In this document: positions 61,762 through 64,000 of the stretch, piece after piece
How positions within the stretch are numbered: position 1 is the first letter of the stretch
Layout: the number at the start of each line of letters is the position of its first letter
Assembly (NCBI RefSeq): GCF_900104625.1
Contig: NZ_FNVZ01000005.1
Location: forward strand, 1,550,001-1,614,000
Source: Leptotrichia massiliensis
GTDB lineage: Bacteria; Fusobacteriota; Fusobacteriia; Fusobacteriales; Leptotrichiaceae
DNA length: 64,000 nucleotides
Direction of reading: 5' to 3'
The notes under the pieces: model-generated
Databases searched by the model: none
Seen by the model: the letters and a program-made list of their open reading frames with translations, nothing else
Told to the model about the DNA's origin: nothing
Position numbers and translations under genes: made by a program

Positions 61762-62235
61762 CTATTTTTCACCTTTTTTCATAATCATCATATACTTTTT
61801 CATCGGATTTTCAGTAACATTCACAACTTTAAATCCAACTTTCTCATACAATTTCTTTGCTCCCGCATTATAATCAAACACATTTAACGTAATCGAATTC
61901 ACGTCCTCATCTTGAAAAATTAAATTTATAAACTCTATCAAAGCCTTTTTTCCAAGTCCTTTTCCAATAAGCTCAGGATTAATCAGAAATCTTCCAATAT
62001 GAATATTATCGTGTTCCTTCCTTATTTTCTGAATAATCCCCACAAACTCATTCTCACAAAAAATCGAGTAAATATCCTTCAAATCATCAATCTGACTTTC
62101 TGTAAGTGGAAAATCAAGACTTGCTCCAGCCCATTGCTCAAGAAAGTCCTTTCCCTTTTCATTAGTCCATTTGACTATATCATTTTTATTTTTATCATTT
62201 ATTCCTTTTATTATTTTTATATTTTCTACTTCCAT
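61762..62235 (-). CDS. GNAT-family acetyltransferase
   Basis: 157 residues. The acetyl-CoA-binding motif A is IGRFLINPELIGKGLGKKALIEFI (R/Q-x-x-G-x-G/A type) and the C-terminal strand is NAGAKKLYEKVGFKVV, a standard GNAT ending. The substrate is unknown; it may acetylate a sugar or amine of the surface polymer, or act on small metabolites. The ATG at 62235 is used; an in-frame TTG one codon upstream sits better relative to GGAG (7 versus 10 nt) and cannot be excluded. Confidence 0.88.
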   Translation of the reverse strand: MEVENIKIIKGINDKNKNDIVKWTNEKGKDFLEQWAGASLDFPLTESQIDDLKDIYSIFCENEFVGIIQKIRKEHDNIHIGRFLINPELIGKGLGKKALIEFINLIFQDEDVNSITLNVFDYNAGAKKLYEKVGFKVVNVTENPMKKYMMIMKKGEK

Positions 62236-62256
62236 CAATATTAAACTCCTATTTTT

Positions 62257-63207
62257 CTAAACCAACTCATACTCAACTCCATTAACAATACAAAATCTCA
62301 CTATTTCTTCATAAAAAGTTTCGTAATCCTCATCCTTTCCAGAATTTTTAAACTCTGAATTTTTAGAGGTAATTAGTGTAATAAACCTTTTTTCATTATT
62401 TCCAAAAATTTTTAATATTCTGTATCCAAAATCTATTGTTTCACTTTTTGTATTCGGACTTGTAATCATGAACTTTTTTATATCATACTTACTGTATTTT
62501 TCATCATCAATACTTATAAAATTATTAAATATTTTTATAATTTTCGGTGTATAAATTTTTATTCTGATTAAAGAAATAATTTCTAAAATAATAACTCCCA
62601 AAGGAATAATTATCACAAAATATTTCAAAAAAATAGCATGATAATATATTATTTTAAATATTATCAAAGCAAAAATTACCCCAATAGCATTATTTTTAAA
62701 AATATTTTTACATTTTTCTAAAAGTAATTCCTTTTTTGGAATCTCAAATACTGTATTTTCAATTTCCTCTTTTTCAAGTTGAAATTCACAAATAATTTTT
62801 TCAAGTTTTAAGCAATTTTTCTTTCCAAATAAAGAAATAACAACATAACAATAATCTATCGAAAGATATTTAACATCACCATAAAATAAATTATTCTCGT
62901 TAAATATCCTAACATTATCTTTTCCTATTCTCCTGCACCAAACTTCTTTTCCTCTTTCATAATATGTCAAAATACCATCAGAGATTAGGATTTTTTTATT
63001 AAAAGCATAAATTGATAAAATTAAAAATATTATGATTGAAAGCAGAACAGTTAAAAAGCATTTAAAAAATATTTCATTTATTGAAAAATCCAAAGAAAAT
63101 CTCCACCCCCAAAAAAACAATACTGGAATACAAATCAATTTAAATACCATTTTTAATTTCTCTACCCAATGAACTTTAAATACTTGTTCTTTCTCATTCA
63201 ATCCCAC
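62257..63207 (-). CDS. Hypothetical membrane protein in polysaccharide cluster
   Basis: 316 residues. Two hydrophobic helices lie near residues 20-40 and 48-68 and two more near 175-215, separated by a soluble middle domain and followed by a C-terminal cytoplasmic domain. The pattern is like PH-domain-containing membrane proteins (repeated 'ISDGILTYYERGKEVWCRRIGKDNVRIF' and 'SIDDEKYSKYDIKKFMI' strands), but this is only a resemblance. It appears to start at a GTG (63207) with GGGAG a few bases upstream; a TTG two codons later is an alternative. It lies between the Wzy-like gene and the GNAT gene. Confidence 0.6.
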   Translation of the reverse strand: MGLNEKEQVFKVHWVEKLKMVFKLICIPVLFFWGWRFSLDFSINEIFFKCFLTVLLSIIIFLILSIYAFNKKILISDGILTYYERGKEVWCRRIGKDNVRIFNENNLFYGDVKYLSIDYCYVVISLFGKKNCLKLEKIICEFQLEKEEIENTVFEIPKKELLLEKCKNIFKNNAIGVIFALIIFKIIYYHAIFLKYFVIIIPLGVIILEIISLIRIKIYTPKIIKIFNNFISIDDEKYSKYDIKKFMITSPNTKSETIDFGYRILKIFGNNEKRFITLITSKNSEFKNSGKDEDYETFYEEIVRFCIVNGVEYELV

Positions 63208-63223
63208 TCAACTCCCTAAAAAA

Positions 63224-64000
63224 TCAAATTAGTTCCTTTTTCTCCTCAATTTTCCTATACATGTAGTCAAAACTGAAAATTATCACATAAACTGCTATTA
63301 GCATTGCCATATTTTTTATTAGCCCTTCCCCAAAGAATGAGCCTCTTGGGATATAAAATAAATTTGGTATGAAGTAATAGCTTGTTAATAATAAAAATCT
63401 ATTTTTCACAACATATTTTTCGTATTTTATAATAAAAATTCCAAGCAGAATTGAAATTACAATTAACCAGAAGTAGCCTAAATCATACATTTCTGCGATA
63501 TAGTTTGAGCCGATTCCTTCTCCTTTCAAATAAGCACCCGAATTTAGGTAATATGTTAATTTATCCGCAATGGAGTTGGTTGTGGCAAGTGTTTCGAGCG
63601 ACTGTGGCTTAAAGCCAAATATCCCCTGCAAGATGTAGGGGTAGCTTCCGTTTCCTACAATGCTGTGCTTGAAATTGATTGTGTAGCCAAGCACAAGATA
63701 GCTTACTCCTTGAGAAAACAAAAAATTAAAAATTGTGTTTACTAGATCCAGACTGAATATTTTTTTACTTCGCACAGACACTAGAATTTGTGAAAAAATC
63801 ACTGTAAATCCTACTAATTTTACCATTGTCTTAGCTTTTATCCTGATTCCATAGACTTTTGCGTAATACCACATTATAAAAAGAAGCTGTGTCAAAAATA
63901 TTGCTCTTGCTCCCTTAAACGAATCCAGCAGTTTTACCATAAGATAAAGTGAAGAAATTGTCAAAAATTTTCTTTTGGATGGAATTGAAATTAAAAATAT
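63224..64000 (-). CDS. O-antigen polymerase-like protein (Wzy), 5' end beyond window
   Basis: The frame stays open through the right edge, so the true start lies outside. The visible 258 residues contain about eight membrane helices. A large periplasmic loop holds GNGSYPYILQGIFGFKPQSLETLATT and the phrase GEGIGSNYIAEMYDLGYFWL, typical of oligosaccharide-repeat polymerases (Wzy type). It would join repeat units into the surface polysaccharide built by the glycosyltransferases downstream. A flippase (Wzx) is not seen here. The family call is from topology and motif resemblance. Confidence 0.75.
   Translation of the reverse strand: MFLISIPSKRKFLTISSLYLMVKLLDSFKGARAIFLTQLLFIMWYYAKVYGIRIKAKTMVKLVGFTVIFSQILVSVRSKKIFSLDLVNTIFNFLFSQGVSYLVLGYTINFKHSIVGNGSYPYILQGIFGFKPQSLETLATTNSIADKLTYYLNSGAYLKGEGIGSNYIAEMYDLGYFWLIVISILLGIFIIKYEKYVVKNRFLLLTSYYFIPNLFYIPRGSFFGEGLIKNMAMLIAVYVIIFSFDYMYRKIEEKKELI

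Noticed and set aside
1-64000. CRISPR arrays, tRNA or rRNA genes, insertion sequences with transposase
   Set aside because: No regularly spaced direct repeats, no cloverleaf or rRNA signature sequences and no transposase-like ORF were seen in reading both strands.

Overview
The window looks like a stretch of chromosome from a low-GC, outer-membrane-bearing fermentative anaerobe. The best guess is a fusobacterium close to Leptotrichia. This rests on very AT-rich DNA, short intergenic gaps, Shine-Dalgarno starts and LPS-export genes (lptB, lptF, lptG and a giant LptC/LptA-like protein). It also rests on a type III glutamine synthetase, an AAA-ATPase-like/PD-(D/E)XK protein and an enterobacterial-type SpeD. 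The genus is inference, not proven. About 50 genes are seen. All lie on the minus strand except one small exported protein at 32.7 kb.

Layout from left to right (transcription runs right to left). 1-9 kb: the end of an exported protein, dnaE, a Cof-type HAD phosphatase, a ParB-fold protein, a metallophosphoesterase and a cysteine desulfurase. 9-20 kb: a membrane and surface cluster of DUF2339, DUF3999-like and LemA genes plus four DUF2207-family paralogues (two full length, two lacking the extracellular half). Each full-length copy ends inside its own terminator hairpin. 20-27.4 kb: an AAA-ATPase-like protein, then the complete arginine-to-spermidine pathway speD-speA-speE-speB, with a lysozyme-like GH108 gene inserted. 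27.4-34.5 kb: two hypothetical proteins, an AEC permease, glnN, the plus-strand exported protein and butanediol dehydrogenase. 34.6-46.3 kb: accD-accA, an RluA-type pseudouridine synthase, rodA, an M16 peptidase, lptG, lptF, cvpA, alr, secF and secD. 46.6-57.3 kb: ruvX, alaS, a peptidase E-like protein, lptB, a membrane protein, the LptC/LptA-Ig fusion and mutS. 57.9-64 kb: a surface-polysaccharide cluster (glycerophosphotransferase, two glycosyltransferases, GNAT, EEP hydrolase, Wzy-like polymerase) running off the right edge.

The long gene-free gaps (25.8-26.3, 46.3-46.6 and 57.3-58.0 kb) hold the most unusual signal. They carry dispersed repeats headed by perfect or near-perfect hairpins whose 8-nt loop is constant (CA[AG][AT]CGCC) while the stem sequence changes with compensation. 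Two of the three loci are about 325-345 bp units with hairpins facing inward at both ends. The copy in the speA leader also contains a GC-rich, pseudoknot-capable RNA candidate. A perfect palindrome overlapping the -35 box of a strong speD promoter suggests regulated polyamine synthesis.
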